A stretch of 64,000 bases of DNA, taken from Bradyrhizobium sp. SZCCT0148. GTDB taxonomy: Bacteria; Pseudomonadota; Alphaproteobacteria; Rhizobiales; Xanthobacteraceae. Both the position numbers and the translations under genes were made by a program. Under the pieces are notes generated by a model. It was not told the origin of the DNA. It did no database searches and was given only the letters and a program-made list of their open reading frames with translations. The stretch is from positions 310,001-374,000 of the forward strand of contig NZ_JAFCKT010000002.1 in assembly GCF_018129985.1 (NCBI RefSeq), in the 5' to 3' direction. Positions 1 through 8,111 of this stretch are shown here, one piece after another; position 1 is the stretch's first letter, and every line of letters starts with the position of its first letter.

Positions 1-114
1 TGCCCGAAGTGCGAAATGCCTTCGCGCTACACAACATCGATCCTCGACGTGAAGCAGGACAGATTGGTGCCGATCTATCGGTGCTATGACTGCCGCGAGG
101 ACGTTTGGGCGTAA
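1..114 (+). CDS. C-terminal fragment of a small zinc-ribbon protein (cut by window edge)
   Basis: The first frame is open from base 1 to a TAA at 112-114, giving 37 residues. It begins with CPKC and carries a second pair, CYDC, about 24 residues later, the spacing of a two-knuckle zinc ribbon. The start lies outside the window, so full length and function are unknown. It precedes the caspase-like gene on the same strand. The open frame alone is short, and the paired Cys motifs are the main reason to call it. Confidence 0.5.
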   Translation, partial: CPKCEMPSRYTTSILDVKQDRLVPIYRCYDCREDVWA

Positions 115-233
115 GAGAGAGCGGGTCCTGTTACTGCGGTAAGCCGCCTTTCCTTGGTGATCGGGGTCACAGACCGAACACTTGCCTTTCAGAAAGCTCT
201 GAATAGGCTGCACACTTGTTGCCGGGGACTGTG

Positions 234-2005
234 ATGGGCACTTTTCGTTGGTTCTTTCTGATCATTTTCATTGGGCTGATGTGCGGGTCGGCCCACGCCG
301 AGCGCCGGGTCGCGCTGGTCATAGGCAACTCGGCTTACAAGAGCGTTCCGAAGCTCTCTAACCCTGCTAACGATGCCGCCCTGGTCGGAGGCATGTTCAA
401 GAAGGCCGGGTTCGACTGGATCGACATCAGGACCGATCTTAACGCTTCCGAGATGCGCAAAGCCCTGCGTGAGTTCGGCGGCAGGACGCGAGATGCTGAG
501 GTTGCCGTGATCTACTACGCGGGCCATGGCATCGAACTGGATGGCACCAACTACCTCATTCCGACCGATGCGGCTCTAGAGACCGATGCTGACGTTCTTG
601 ATGAGACCGTAGCATTGGATCGGGCGCTGTTCGCAGTTGAGCCTGCCAAGCAACTACGATTGATCATCCTCGATGCTTGCCGGGACAATCCCTTCGCCAA
701 GACCATGAAGCGGACAGTTGCTGCCCGTGCCATCGGTCGCGGCCTCGCCAAGGTCGAGCCGACAAGCCCCAACACGATGATCGCATTCGCAGCGAAGGCT
801 GGCTCTACCGCCTCCGATGGCGACAGCAAGAACAGCCCATTTGCCGCAGCCCTTGTCGAGCGGCTGCCGACGCCCGGTCTGGATTTGCGCAAGGCGTTCG
901 GCTTTGTCCGCGACGATGTGTTGAAGAACACCAGCTATAAGCAGGAACCGTATGTCTACGGCTCCCTTGGCGGTGATGACGTGGCGTTGGTCGCTGCGAA
1001 GCCGACAGCAACCGGGCCTCAGGCAAGTCCCGATGATGCCATTCGTCGCAACTATGAGCTTGCCCTGCAACTCGGCACCCGCGATGGCTGGAACGTCTTC
1101 CTCGCTCAATACCCGGATGGCTTCTATGCCGGGCTGGCGAAGGGCCAACTCAATAAGATCGCGGCGGAGGAAACCCGCGCAGCAGCGGTCGAGAAAGCTC
1201 GGCAGGCCGAAGATGAAAAGGCCCGGCTCGCCGCTGACCGTGCCAAGAAGACCGATCAGGACAAGGCCGCTGCCGCTGCCAAAGCTGCTGAGGATGCGCG
1301 ACTGGCCGCTGAGAAGGCCAAACAAGTTGAGGAAGCGAAAGCCGCCGCCGCCGAACAGCGCCGCAAGGAGATTGAGGCCGCTGTTGCCAAAGCTCTGGCC
1401 GAGAGGCAGGCCGCAGAGAAGAAAGTCGGCTCCGAAACTGACCAGAAGCTTGCCGCCCTGCCATCGCCCGCAACATCGCCCGAACCCACGCAGTCGCCGC
1501 AAGAACTCGCTAAGGCGGTTCAGTCCGAACTCAAGCGGGTCGTTGTCTTGCGAGTGCGGAGAACGGTGAGTGGAGCGCCAAGTCTCAGCGCTCCCTGACC
1601 CTGTTCAACAAGTACGCCGGAACGAAGCTCAACACTGCTCTTGCAAGCTCCGATGCGTTGGATGCGATCAAGGCCAAGTCAGGCCGCGTTTGCCCGTTGG
1701 TCTGTGACCATGGTTTCAGAGCCGATGGAGATGCCTGCGTGAAGATCGCGTGTCGCGCAGGCTATCGGGTCAACGATGATAACGAATGCGAGAAGGTGCA
1801 GGACAAGAAACCTGTCGCGACACGCGAAGATGCAAAAAAACGAGACACGGAACGGAAGCAGGGTGAAGCCGCGCCCACAAAGCCGGCCGCATCTGGTCAA
1901 ATCATTTGCGGTGCGGCGGGCTGTCGCCCCGTGAGATCGGGTTGTCGGCTATCGCGAGACCCGAGGGCCAATCTGGCGTCCAACCAGATAGAAGTGTGCG
2001 ACTGA
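234..2005 (+). pseudogene. Exported caspase-like (peptidase C14) protein, frameshifted
   Basis: A caspase-family protein with an N-terminal signal peptide ending near AHA-E (residue 22). The p20-like domain has the catalytic pair: His98 in YYAGHGIE and Cys149 in LDACRDNPF. A long Ala/Lys/Glu-rich coiled coil follows (about residues 300-400). The frame then breaks. Up to 1541 the protein reads ELKRV; the expected continuation (VGCLASAENG...SLTLFNKYAG) lies in the -1 frame and runs to a TGA at 2005, ending in a Cys-rich tail. One missing base near 1542 (GTCGTTGTC instead of GTCGGTTGTC) explains this. As it stands, the original frame stops at 1598. I chose ATG 234 because it begins the signal peptide; TTG 216 is also possible. 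Such proteins are common in bradyrhizobia; their substrates are unknown to me. The break may be a real mutation or a sequencing error. Confidence 0.8.
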
Positions 2006-2077
2006 CGTTTACAACTCGGAACTTTGCCAACGCCCCATCGTTCCTCGCTTGGCGAGGCGTGAAGGTTGGCGGTGGCT

Positions 2078-2426
2078 ATGAAATGGATGTTGGTGGTCTT
2101 GGTCGGCGGTGTCTCGCCCGTCAACACCGATCTGGTCTTTGACAAGTTCAGCGATTGTCTAGCCGCTGAGGAGCAGATGCGGCAGCACTATGCTGATGCT
2201 TTCGAGACGTGGGACCGCATTGGCAGCTGCAAGGATTGACCGGCGCAGGGACTACAAGAAGGCTCGCGAGGTTGAGGCCAAGCGACTGCTAGGTAACGTG
2301 GGGACGTGTGTTCCACATGGCGGCGGCGAACAACAGCCGGTTACAACGCCGCAGCCGCAATCTCCCGCCCCGTCGGCACAGCAACCAACCGCGACACCGT
2401 CGCCTCAGCCAACGCCGCGAAGCTAA
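2078..2426 (+). pseudogene. Small protein of unknown function, frameshifted
   Basis: ATG 2078 opens a frame beginning MKWMLVVLVGGV with DLVFDKFSDCLAAEEQ, which stops at 2239 after 53 codons. The adjacent +1 frame continues with RRRDYKKAREVEAKR, a VGTCVPHGG segment and a Pro/Gln/Thr-rich tail to 2426. The two parts look like one protein of about 115 residues with a hydrophobic N-terminus, broken by a one-base insertion between about 2200 and 2237. Its function is not recognised. It follows the caspase-like gene by 72 bp on the same strand, so both may be exported proteins of one decaying unit. Confidence 0.5.
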
Positions 2427-2445
2427 GGATAAGCCTCACGGCGGT

Positions 2446-2883
2446 TTAGGCCGTCCTCCCGCGCATTAGGCTGACCTTCCATGTGATCTTGAACTGCTCT
2501 CCCGGCTGTTCATGCAGTTGAAAGGCACAGTGCATGTTCGCGTGGCCGATCAGATCGCCGTAGATGCCGTCATCGAGCTTTGTTGTGAAGACCCGCCAGA
2601 GCATGGCGATAGTCTGAATGTTGTTCCCTGTGCTGTCGGAGGACATGCCGTCGTCGTTGACGCTGGCAATGACGCCATCAGCGAAGGTGCCCAACTCCGC
2701 ATCCGGCATCATGCTGTCCCGCAACTTCGGGAGCATGTGGAGAACACCATCCTTTTGCGAGGGTGTCCCGTGCCAGTTGAGAACGAGCTTGTCACCAATC
2801 GTGGCCGTGACATTGCCGGTGTTCGTTGCGCCTGCCGTGAATGACTCGCGCATCTTTCGGACCTTACGGAATAGACCAAACAT
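2446..2883 (-). CDS. Hypothetical protein downstream of the recombinase
   Basis: 145 residues starting MFGLFRKVRKM. The start at 2883 is supported by a strong GGGAGGGG ribosome-binding site 5-7 bases upstream; the longer frame to 2949 would overlap the recombinase gene and has no such site. The gene begins 23 bp after the recombinase stop on the same strand, so the two are probably co-transcribed. No signal peptide, membrane segment or known motif is visible, and I do not recognise the family. The central part has a DDGMSSDSTGNN turn-rich stretch. Being paired with a serine recombinase in an accessory region suggests a mobile or plasmid-like origin, but this is inference. Confidence 0.6.
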   Translation of the reverse strand: MFGLFRKVRKMRESFTAGATNTGNVTATIGDKLVLNWHGTPSQKDGVLHMLPKLRDSMMPDAELGTFADGVIASVNDDGMSSDSTGNNIQTIAMLWRVFTTKLDDGIYGDLIGHANMHCAFQLHEQPGEQFKITWKVSLMRGRTA

Positions 2884-2906
2884 CAAACCCCTCCCACGGA
2901 GGCCGG

Positions 2907-3452
2907 TCAGTCTGCGTTCATAGCCTTGTAGATCGCGCCCCGTGAACACCCAAGCTGTTTCGCGATGGCAGTTGCGCCAAGTCCTTGAGAGCGCAGCGTC
3001 CTGATCTGGTTATGATCGAGGCTGACCGGCCTACCCTTATAAATGCCCTTCGCCTTGGCCTTGGCGATGCCAGCGGCCTGCCGCTCCTTGATGAACCCCA
3101 ACTCCATCTCAGCCACCATGCCGAGCACGGTCAGCACCATACGGCCTAGCGGCCCCGCTGTGCTGACTTCCGGCTCAAGGATGCGCAGCGAGGCGCCCTT
3201 CTGATCAAGCTCATGGACGAGGTTGAGCACGTCACGGGTGGAGCGGCCAAGCCGGTCAAGCTTCACTACGACCAGCGTGTCGCCGGGTCTGATGAAGTCG
3301 AGAATGGTCTCCAACTCGGTGCGGGCTTCCCGGCTCCTACCTGAGACCTTCTCCTGCCTGACGATGTCACAGCCAGCGGCCTTGAGCCGTTCGAGTTGGG
3401 TGTCGGTGTTCTGGTCGGTCGTGGAGACGCGGGCGTAACCGATGAGGGACAT
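2907..3452 (-). CDS. Serine recombinase (resolvase/invertase family)
   Basis: 181 residues, the usual length for small serine recombinases of the Tn3-resolvase/Pin type. The N-terminal catalytic domain has the nucleophile Ser10 in YARVSTTDQN, followed by VVVKLDRLGRS with the catalytic arginines. The E-helix region includes LGMVAEMELGFIKERQ. The C-terminus holds the GRPVSLD linker and a helix-turn-helix (GLGATAIAKQLGCSRGAIYKAM) for site binding. It catalyses cut-and-rejoin through a 5' phosphoserine link. No transposase is adjacent, so it may be a resolvase or invertase left from a mobile element. Two near-identical 14-bp repeats lie directly upstream and may be its binding sites. All key residues are present and it looks functional. 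Confidence 0.93.
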   Translation of the reverse strand: MSLIGYARVSTTDQNTDTQLERLKAAGCDIVRQEKVSGRSREARTELETILDFIRPGDTLVVVKLDRLGRSTRDVLNLVHELDQKGASLRILEPEVSTAGPLGRMVLTVLGMVAEMELGFIKERQAAGIAKAKAKGIYKGRPVSLDHNQIRTLRSQGLGATAIAKQLGCSRGAIYKAMNAD

Positions 3453-3461
3453 GGGCCTTCC

Positions 3462-3525
3462 TGTTCACGATGGGTGTACCCTCAGTGACCACTCAAATCA
3501 CTACATTTTGGTGTTCACTATGGGT
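3462..3525. repeat. Pair of 14-bp direct repeats in front of the recombinase gene
   Basis: TGTTCACGATGGGT (3462-3475) and TGTTCACTATGGGT (3512-3525) match at 13 of 14 positions, with starts 50 bp apart (about five helical turns). Between them is an inverted repeat AGTGA...TCACT (3484-3502). Position and spacing suit recombinase binding subsites or an operator, but no complete three-site res structure is visible. Confidence 0.4.
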
Positions 3526-3956
3526 CATTTCATACATTAATGCACGAATGTCTCCCATCATCAAGACCTATAATGAACGGGAGCGCTCTCCTTCACCGTT
3601 GAGGCGGCGTCCTTGACCGAACCACTTTTCCTGCAAGCCATGGCCACGCGCCCTTGCTTGTTCACTGAAATGCTTTCGGCCGAGACGGAGCCGGGCCAAG
3701 GGGGAGACCGCCACATGCTGCTCATGACATGAGGCAACGGATTTTTTCACAGTTTTTCAAAGGCCGGACCATGCTCGAACATGGTGGACAGGCCCTCGCA
3801 CCCCGTCGACGCGCTGTGCACAGCGGTTATCATCGCGAGTGTTCGCGACTGATTCCCGTCGAGTCAAGGCGTAACACACTATGTGGGGAAGTCTTCGGCG
3901 TGAGCTACACCATGTTGTGTAGTGGAACCGATTTTGTTAGATTCCGATTCGTCGAA

Positions 3957-4094
3957 TCCACTCGCTTCTGGGTGCCGGGCTCGGTCTGAGCGTCGGTCTA
4001 CCTGGGGGTGAGGTCCGGGTGGCTGTTGCTACTTCGGATCAGGTCGCACCCGAGGGATGCACACTGCGCCTTCGGAGCCTTGGGGATCGGACTT
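3957..4094. repeat. 138-bp direct repeat, copy 1
   Basis: Identical, base for base as read, to 4321-4458 (offset 364). It begins TCCACTCGCTTCTGG and ends GGGGATCGGACTT. Copy 1 continues into CGCTCTCGGCGGAATGG, whereas copy 2 continues into AAAGCTCTGG. The full identity points to recent duplication or gene conversion. Confidence 0.95.
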
Positions 4095-4320
4095 CGCTCT
4101 CGGCGGAATGGAAGCTGACCGGAGCCCTCACTGTTACGGGGACCTATCGGACGGTTGGTAGCATTTCTTTCTCTGCCGGAGTGGAGGGTCGCGGACGATC
4201 CTTGACGAACGCCGCCAAAAAGCTAGGCGGAACTCAGAGGAGCGTCGGATGACCGACACATGCAAAAAGATGCCAACTCGTTGGCGTCCGCTACGGCTGC
4301 GATCTGCTTCGCAGCGCTGG

Positions 4321-4458
4321 TCCACTCGCTTCTGGGTGCCGGGCTCGGTCTGAGCGTCGGTCTACCTGGGGGTGAGGTCCGGGTGGCTGTTGCTACTTCG
4401 GATCAGGTCGCACCCGAGGGATGCACACTGCGCCTTCGGAGCCTTGGGGATCGGACTT
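4321..4458. repeat. 138-bp direct repeat, copy 2
   Basis: Second copy of the 3957-4094 repeat, ending 55 bp before the chosen RT start at 4514. The 226 bp between the copies is unique and holds two hairpins. Both copies are open in the same relative reading frame (reading GLPGGEVRVAVATSDQ), but no start with a ribosome-binding site precedes either one. Confidence 0.95.
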
Positions 4459-4513
4459 AAAGCTCTGGCCGAGGGCGGGCGAACCGATAGGCCCTCACAC
4501 CACAGGCGCTTGG

Positions 4514-5860
4514 ATGTCCGACGATCTTTACAAGAGGCTTAGGTCGCGGGAAGTGCTTCATCGCGCTTGGGGGGCCGTGAAGCAGAGCGGGTTATCGTCA
4601 CCAAGCGATGCGACGGTGAGCGCGATCAAACTCTACGATGAGGATTGGGTCGCTCATCTCGAACGGATCAGCAAGCGACTCCGCAATGGGACCTTCCGAT
4701 TTGATGGCGAGGAAGGCATTACCCTCCCCAAAGGAAAGGGCAAGGGACTTCGTCCGGTCGTGATGGCTCCTATCGACAATAGGGTGGTCCGTCGAGCGAT
4801 GCTTGAGGTCCTACAAGGATACGGCACTGAAAGCGTTCCACGCCGGAAGCGGTGGCCCGGCATTCCTGAAATAGTCCGCATAATGGATACGCGGACAAGC
4901 GTTGGTGGCATAAAAAAGCGGGGGGTGCCCCATGGGTTATCATTGATTGACGAGGCCGTTCGGTCCGGCAAATGCTGGTTCGTAAGGTCCGATATCAAGA
5001 ATTTTTTTACTCGCATACCATTGGTCCTCGTGAACAACTTCATCGCAGATGCGGTTCCAGACCGACGCTTCACCGATCTTTTTGAAGATGCTCTGAGAAC
5101 CAACCTTGTGAACAAGGTCGCGCTTGAGGAGCGTAACCACTTCATACTATTCCCAGATGCAGACGTAGGAGTTGCACAAGGGTCTGCGTTGTCTGCACTC
5201 GCAGCCAACATAGCGCTTCACGGCTTTGACGAGCAGATGAACGGGCGCGGGATCGTTTGTATTCGCTACATCGATGACTTCATCATGCTCGGCCCGAGCC
5301 GGGCGAAAGTGATGGCGGCCTATGCATCAGCGAAGCAATGGCTGAGATCGATGGGGATGGATGTGTACGATCCGACCGATGCTGCGGCTCGACGCGCTGG
5401 AAAAGTTGACGACGGGAACATTCACGATGGGACGGATGTGCTGGGGTATAGGATTTCCGCAGCATCTCGGCAGCCTTCCTCTGCGGCCACGGCGGCCTTT
5501 CTGAGCAAATGCGACAAGCTCGTGTATCAAGCGAAATCGGAAATGAGGCGAGCTGCGGCTGGGAAATCGGCCTCGCACGTTCTTCGCTACCATCAGGCTA
5601 TGGTCATGTTACACAAGACCATCTGGGGCTGGTCCCAAGCCTTTCGGCATACCACCGCCACTCAGGTGTTCCGAGCGCTCGACCAAGAGATTGAGCGCCG
5701 CATCCACGAGCTACGCAAGTTTGCATACGTCGTCACGCAGGGCGTTCCTGATGAGGTACGCCGGAGGGTAATGGGTGTCCATCTCCTCTCCGATACGGCT
5801 CCCCAACCTCTTCCTACAATCCCGCCTTACCAAGGCTCGGTCGAAGCCATTGTTGGCTAG
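4514..5860 (+). CDS. Orphan group II-like reverse transcriptase
   Basis: RNA-directed DNA polymerase of 448 residues from ATG 4514 (MSDDLYKRLRSREV). The frame is open from 4421, but that part lies inside the repeat. Visible RT motifs: PKGKGKGLRPVVMAPIDNRVV (fingers), SDIKNFF with catalytic Asp160, AQGSALSALAAN with Gln222-Gly223, and YIDD at 252-255 with both catalytic aspartates. The C-terminus (WGWSQAFRHTTATQVFRALDQEIERR) resembles the thumb/X domain of group II maturases. There is no HNH endonuclease, protease or primase domain. The QGxxxS motif differs from the GxxxSQ of diversity-generating RTs, and I see no clear retron NAxxH or VTG motif. It could be a group II-like (G2L) or unknown-group RT, some of which act in phage defence with an upstream non-coding RNA. 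The catalytic residues are intact. The substrate is unknown. Confidence 0.85.
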   Translation: MSDDLYKRLRSREVLHRAWGAVKQSGLSSPSDATVSAIKLYDEDWVAHLERISKRLRNGTFRFDGEEGITLPKGKGKGLRPVVMAPIDNRVVRRAMLEVLQGYGTESVPRRKRWPGIPEIVRIMDTRTSVGGIKKRGVPHGLSLIDEAVRSGKCWFVRSDIKNFFTRIPLVLVNNFIADAVPDRRFTDLFEDALRTNLVNKVALEERNHFILFPDADVGVAQGSALSALAANIALHGFDEQMNGRGIVCIRYIDDFIMLGPSRAKVMAAYASAKQWLRSMGMDVYDPTDAAARRAGKVDDGNIHDGTDVLGYRISAASRQPSSAATAAFLSKCDKLVYQAKSEMRRAAAGKSASHVLRYHQAMVMLHKTIWGWSQAFRHTTATQVFRALDQEIERRIHELRKFAYVVTQGVPDEVRRRVMGVHLLSDTAPQPLPTIPPYQGSVEAIVG

Positions 5861-6228
5861 GCGCGATTGACTTGGTACATTGAGCTGGTACAAAGCGCCC
5901 CAGCAGCGAACGAAAATCATCAGTGAATACAGTGGCCCGTTGGACGATGAGCCTAATCCTTTCCTGGGCACCACCTCCTGCTCAAGCGATTGAATCGCTT
6001 TTGCAGGGAATTTGAGCTGCTACGCAAAACCGAGGCACGGCGCTCACGACATCCCGAATGGCCTACATCGCGGGCTTTGTCAGTGGCTCAGGCAAGAGCC
6101 ACGCGCCGACAGCCGTCGCCCGGGTACGAGGTGAGCCATAAACGACGTCCATCGCGCGCGGCCGAAGCCGTCGTCGCGATGGGGGGAAAGGCCGGCAAAG
6201 CTGATGACCCCAAATCGCCCAAGCGGTC
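5861..6228. other. Gap between RT and the next gene
   Basis: 368 bp with no credible gene. It holds a TGGTACA direct repeat (near 5873 and 5889), the hairpin at 5984-6000, and a perfect 7-bp-stem hairpin GTGGCTC-aggcaa-GAGCCAC at 6083-6102. Somewhere here the accessory region gives way to backbone, but no tRNA or att site is visible. Confidence 0.5.
5984..6000. terminator. Weak hairpin downstream of the RT gene
   Basis: AAGCGATT-g-AATCGCTT followed by TT, 120 bp after the RT stop. The stem is 8 bp but the loop is tight. It could end RT transcription; evidence is weak. Confidence 0.3.
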
Positions 6229-6714
6229 TCAATGCTCGTTGACCGCAGCGCCGAGCTTGATCAGGCTCAGCGCGCGGTTCGCGGTCTCGCGCAGGCGGCA
6301 GTAGTTCGCGTCGCCCTTGTACATGCCGGGCTCGACCTTGTTGAAGACCACGCAGAAGCGATCACGCGACGCGGCGAAAGTTTTCTGCGAGTCATTGGTC
6401 GCCTTGATCACGTCGGCGAACCCGCCGGCCTGAACCTTTTTGAGCGCCTCACTGGTTTTCTGCGTCCAAACGGCGAGTTCGCGCGCCGCGCAGGCTTTCC
6501 ATTTGGCGACGTCGTCATTCGCGCCGTCCGCCGCCTTGATGCAGGGGTCGGCGACGAGCCCGACGCATGCGCCGCCGAAATCGCCGACTTTCTCCACCTT
6601 CTTGAGGCAGGCATCGATCACTGCAAGGTCGGCGGGCGCCGTGCCTTGGGCGAAAGCCATCGATGCGAGCGGGAGACTTGCGGCGAACATTGCGGCGGCA
6701 AGTTTGAGCTTCAT
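6229..6714 (-). CDS. Small exported Cys-rich protein, possibly LprI-like (DUF1311)
   Basis: 161 residues. The start at 6714 (MKLKLAAAMFAASL) follows a clear GGAGG site 7 bases upstream; the frame extends to 6750 without such a site. A signal peptide ends near AFAQ-G, so the protein is periplasmic or secreted. Six cysteines in the mature part are spaced as three plausible disulphide pairs (IDAC, GGAC, DPC, WKAC, RFC, NYC). The segment ACAARELAVWTQKTSEALKKV resembles the Cys-Glu-Trp signature of LprI/DUF1311 lysozyme-inhibitor-like proteins, but this is a loose match. It stands alone, convergent with the RT gene. Confidence 0.75.
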   Translation of the reverse strand: MKLKLAAAMFAASLPLASMAFAQGTAPADLAVIDACLKKVEKVGDFGGACVGLVADPCIKAADGANDDVAKWKACAARELAVWTQKTSEALKKVQAGGFADVIKATNDSQKTFAASRDRFCVVFNKVEPGMYKGDANYCRLRETANRALSLIKLGAAVNEH

Positions 6715-6839
6715 TGGAGACCTCCGTTCGGCGCATCCAACTTTGGTCACCGAAGGCCGAGCGTTGGTTCACCTGATTCGCAGACTTTGCTCAGCGAGAT
6801 GTGACGCGATGTCCTCAAGGTCGGTTTCGGCCTTTCACA

Positions 6840-8111
6840 TCACACCACGCTTTTCCCAGCCCGCTCCGCCACCGCCTTCTGCACGAAATACATCGCCACC
6901 AGCGTGACGATCGTCGTCGTGACGACGACGTAGCCGATCCGGTCGAAATGGAGCAGCGAGCCGTCGGGCGCTTGCGCGATGATCGCGCCGGCGAGCACCG
7001 AGCCGAGCCCGCCGGAGAGCTGTTGCAGCGAGGCGCTCACCGCGCTGAAGGAGCCGCGCTGGTCGGGATCGGGGATTGCCGACATCAGGGCCTGCGAGGG
7101 GATCATGCGCGAGAAGATGCCGACGAACATCAGCACGTTGACGATGATCGCGGTCGCGAGCGAGACGTGGCCGAGATGGGTGTAGATCAGCACCATGACG
7201 ACGGTCATCGCGCATCCGAACACGAAAGTCGGATATTTGCCGAACGCGTCGCTGGCACGGCCGACCAAGGGCCCCGTGACGATGCTGAACAGGCCGGAGA
7301 CCAGGTAGATCGTCGGCAGATGCGTGATGTCGATGCCGAGATTGTGCACGGTGAAGGCGCTCGAGAACGGCATCAGCATGTAGCCGCCGGTCGCCAGCAG
7401 CGTCGTGACGAAGAAGGCCAGCGTGTAGCGCGGCTGAGCGATCGTCGCGACCAGATGGTGGAACGGGTTTCTGTCCTGCTTCAGCTTCAGGTGCGCGTCG
7501 ACCGGCTCCATGACGAAGGCGATGATGACGATCGCTGCGATCGACACGATCACGATCGCGATGAAGCAGACATGCCAGCTCCAGTGATTGGCGAGGAACA
7601 GTCCGGCGGGAATGCCGAGCACCTGGCTCGCGGCGAACGCGGTCTGGATGAATCCCATCACGCGGCCGCGCAAATGCAGCGCGAACAGATCGGTGACGAT
7701 CGCCAGCACCACCGCGCCGATCACGCCGCCGAACAATCCGGTCACGATCCGGCCCATCAGCAGCACGTGATAGTTCGGTGCCGCCGCGCACAGCATGGTG
7801 CCGAGCGTGAAGCCGACATAGAAGAACAACAGCAGGCGCTTGCGGTCGAACCGATCGGCAAAGCCGGCGGCGAGGATGCCCGACAGCCCGGCGCTGAAGG
7901 CATAGGCGGACACCGCGACGCCGAATTGCGTGGCCGTGATGTTGAGCGCGGGCATCAGGATGGCGCCGAGCGGCGACATGATGATGAAGTCGAGGATGAT
8001 CGTGAACTGCGTGAACGCGAGCAGCGCGATGAGGAGCGCCTGGTAGCGCGAGAAACCGCGCTGGCGTTCCGAAGGATCGTCGATCGGCGCGGCGAGCGTC
8101 TGTTCGGTCAT
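6840..8111 (-). CDS. MFS transporter (drug:H+ antiporter-like)
   Basis: 423 residues from ATG 8111 (MTEQTLAAPIDDP); the upstream frame extension to 8237 is rich in residues unlike coding sequence. About 12 hydrophobic segments are visible, starting with LLIALLAFTQFTIILDFIIMSPLG. Motif A appears as AAGFADRFDRKRLLL between helices 2 and 3, and the PAGLFLANHWSWHVCF region resembles motif C. The TIILDFIIMSPLGA motif in helix 1 is typical of DHA1-type exporters. The substrate cannot be told from sequence. The gene is divergent from the autotransporter gene across a 415-bp gap and has no operon partner. Confidence 0.85.
   Translation of the reverse strand: MTEQTLAAPIDDPSERQRGFSRYQALLIALLAFTQFTIILDFIIMSPLGAILMPALNITATQFGVAVSAYAFSAGLSGILAAGFADRFDRKRLLLFFYVGFTLGTMLCAAAPNYHVLLMGRIVTGLFGGVIGAVVLAIVTDLFALHLRGRVMGFIQTAFAASQVLGIPAGLFLANHWSWHVCFIAIVIVSIAAIVIIAFVMEPVDAHLKLKQDRNPFHHLVATIAQPRYTLAFFVTTLLATGGYMLMPFSSAFTVHNLGIDITHLPTIYLVSGLFSIVTGPLVGRASDAFGKYPTFVFGCAMTVVMVLIYTHLGHVSLATAIIVNVLMFVGIFSRMIPSQALMSAIPDPDQRGSFSAVSASLQQLSGGLGSVLAGAIIAQAPDGSLLHFDRIGYVVVTTTIVTLVAMYFVQKAVAERAGKSVV

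Larger units (their letters stand above)
3526..4513. other. Non-coding, hairpin-rich region upstream of the reverse transcriptase
   Basis: About 1 kb without a convincing gene between the recombinase and the RT. It contains four short perfect inverted repeats in 150 bp: CGCTGTGCACAGCG (3812-3825), TCGCGA-gtgt-TCGCGA (3833-3848), CTACAC-catgtt-GTGTAG (3905-3922) and GATTCG-t-CGAATC (3946-3958). It also has a duplicated 138-bp segment, and two more hairpins between the copies: GCCAA-ctcg-TTGGC (4272-4285) and GCTGCGA-tctgct-TCGCAGC (4296-4315). Short open frames here lack ribosome-binding sites and recognisable sequence. A structured RNA is possible. Confidence 0.5.

Noticed and set aside
3568..3750. 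60-codon minus-strand ORF
   Set aside because: No ribosome-binding site, no recognisable sequence, and it lies in a hairpin-rich non-coding region.
4019..4460. Two short plus-strand ORFs reading through the 138-bp repeats (4019-4252, 4260-4460)
   Set aside because: No convincing start signals or known domains; the shared peptide simply follows from the DNA repeat.
3957..5860. Diversity-generating retroelement (template and variable repeats plus RT)
   Set aside because: The two repeats are identical with no adenine-specific changes, copy 1 is not the end of a credible gene, and the RT has QGxxxS rather than the GxxxSQ typical of such RTs.
4514..5860. Intact group II intron
   Set aside because: The RT resembles a maturase, but no domain V-like hairpin, intron boundaries or endonuclease domain can be seen.
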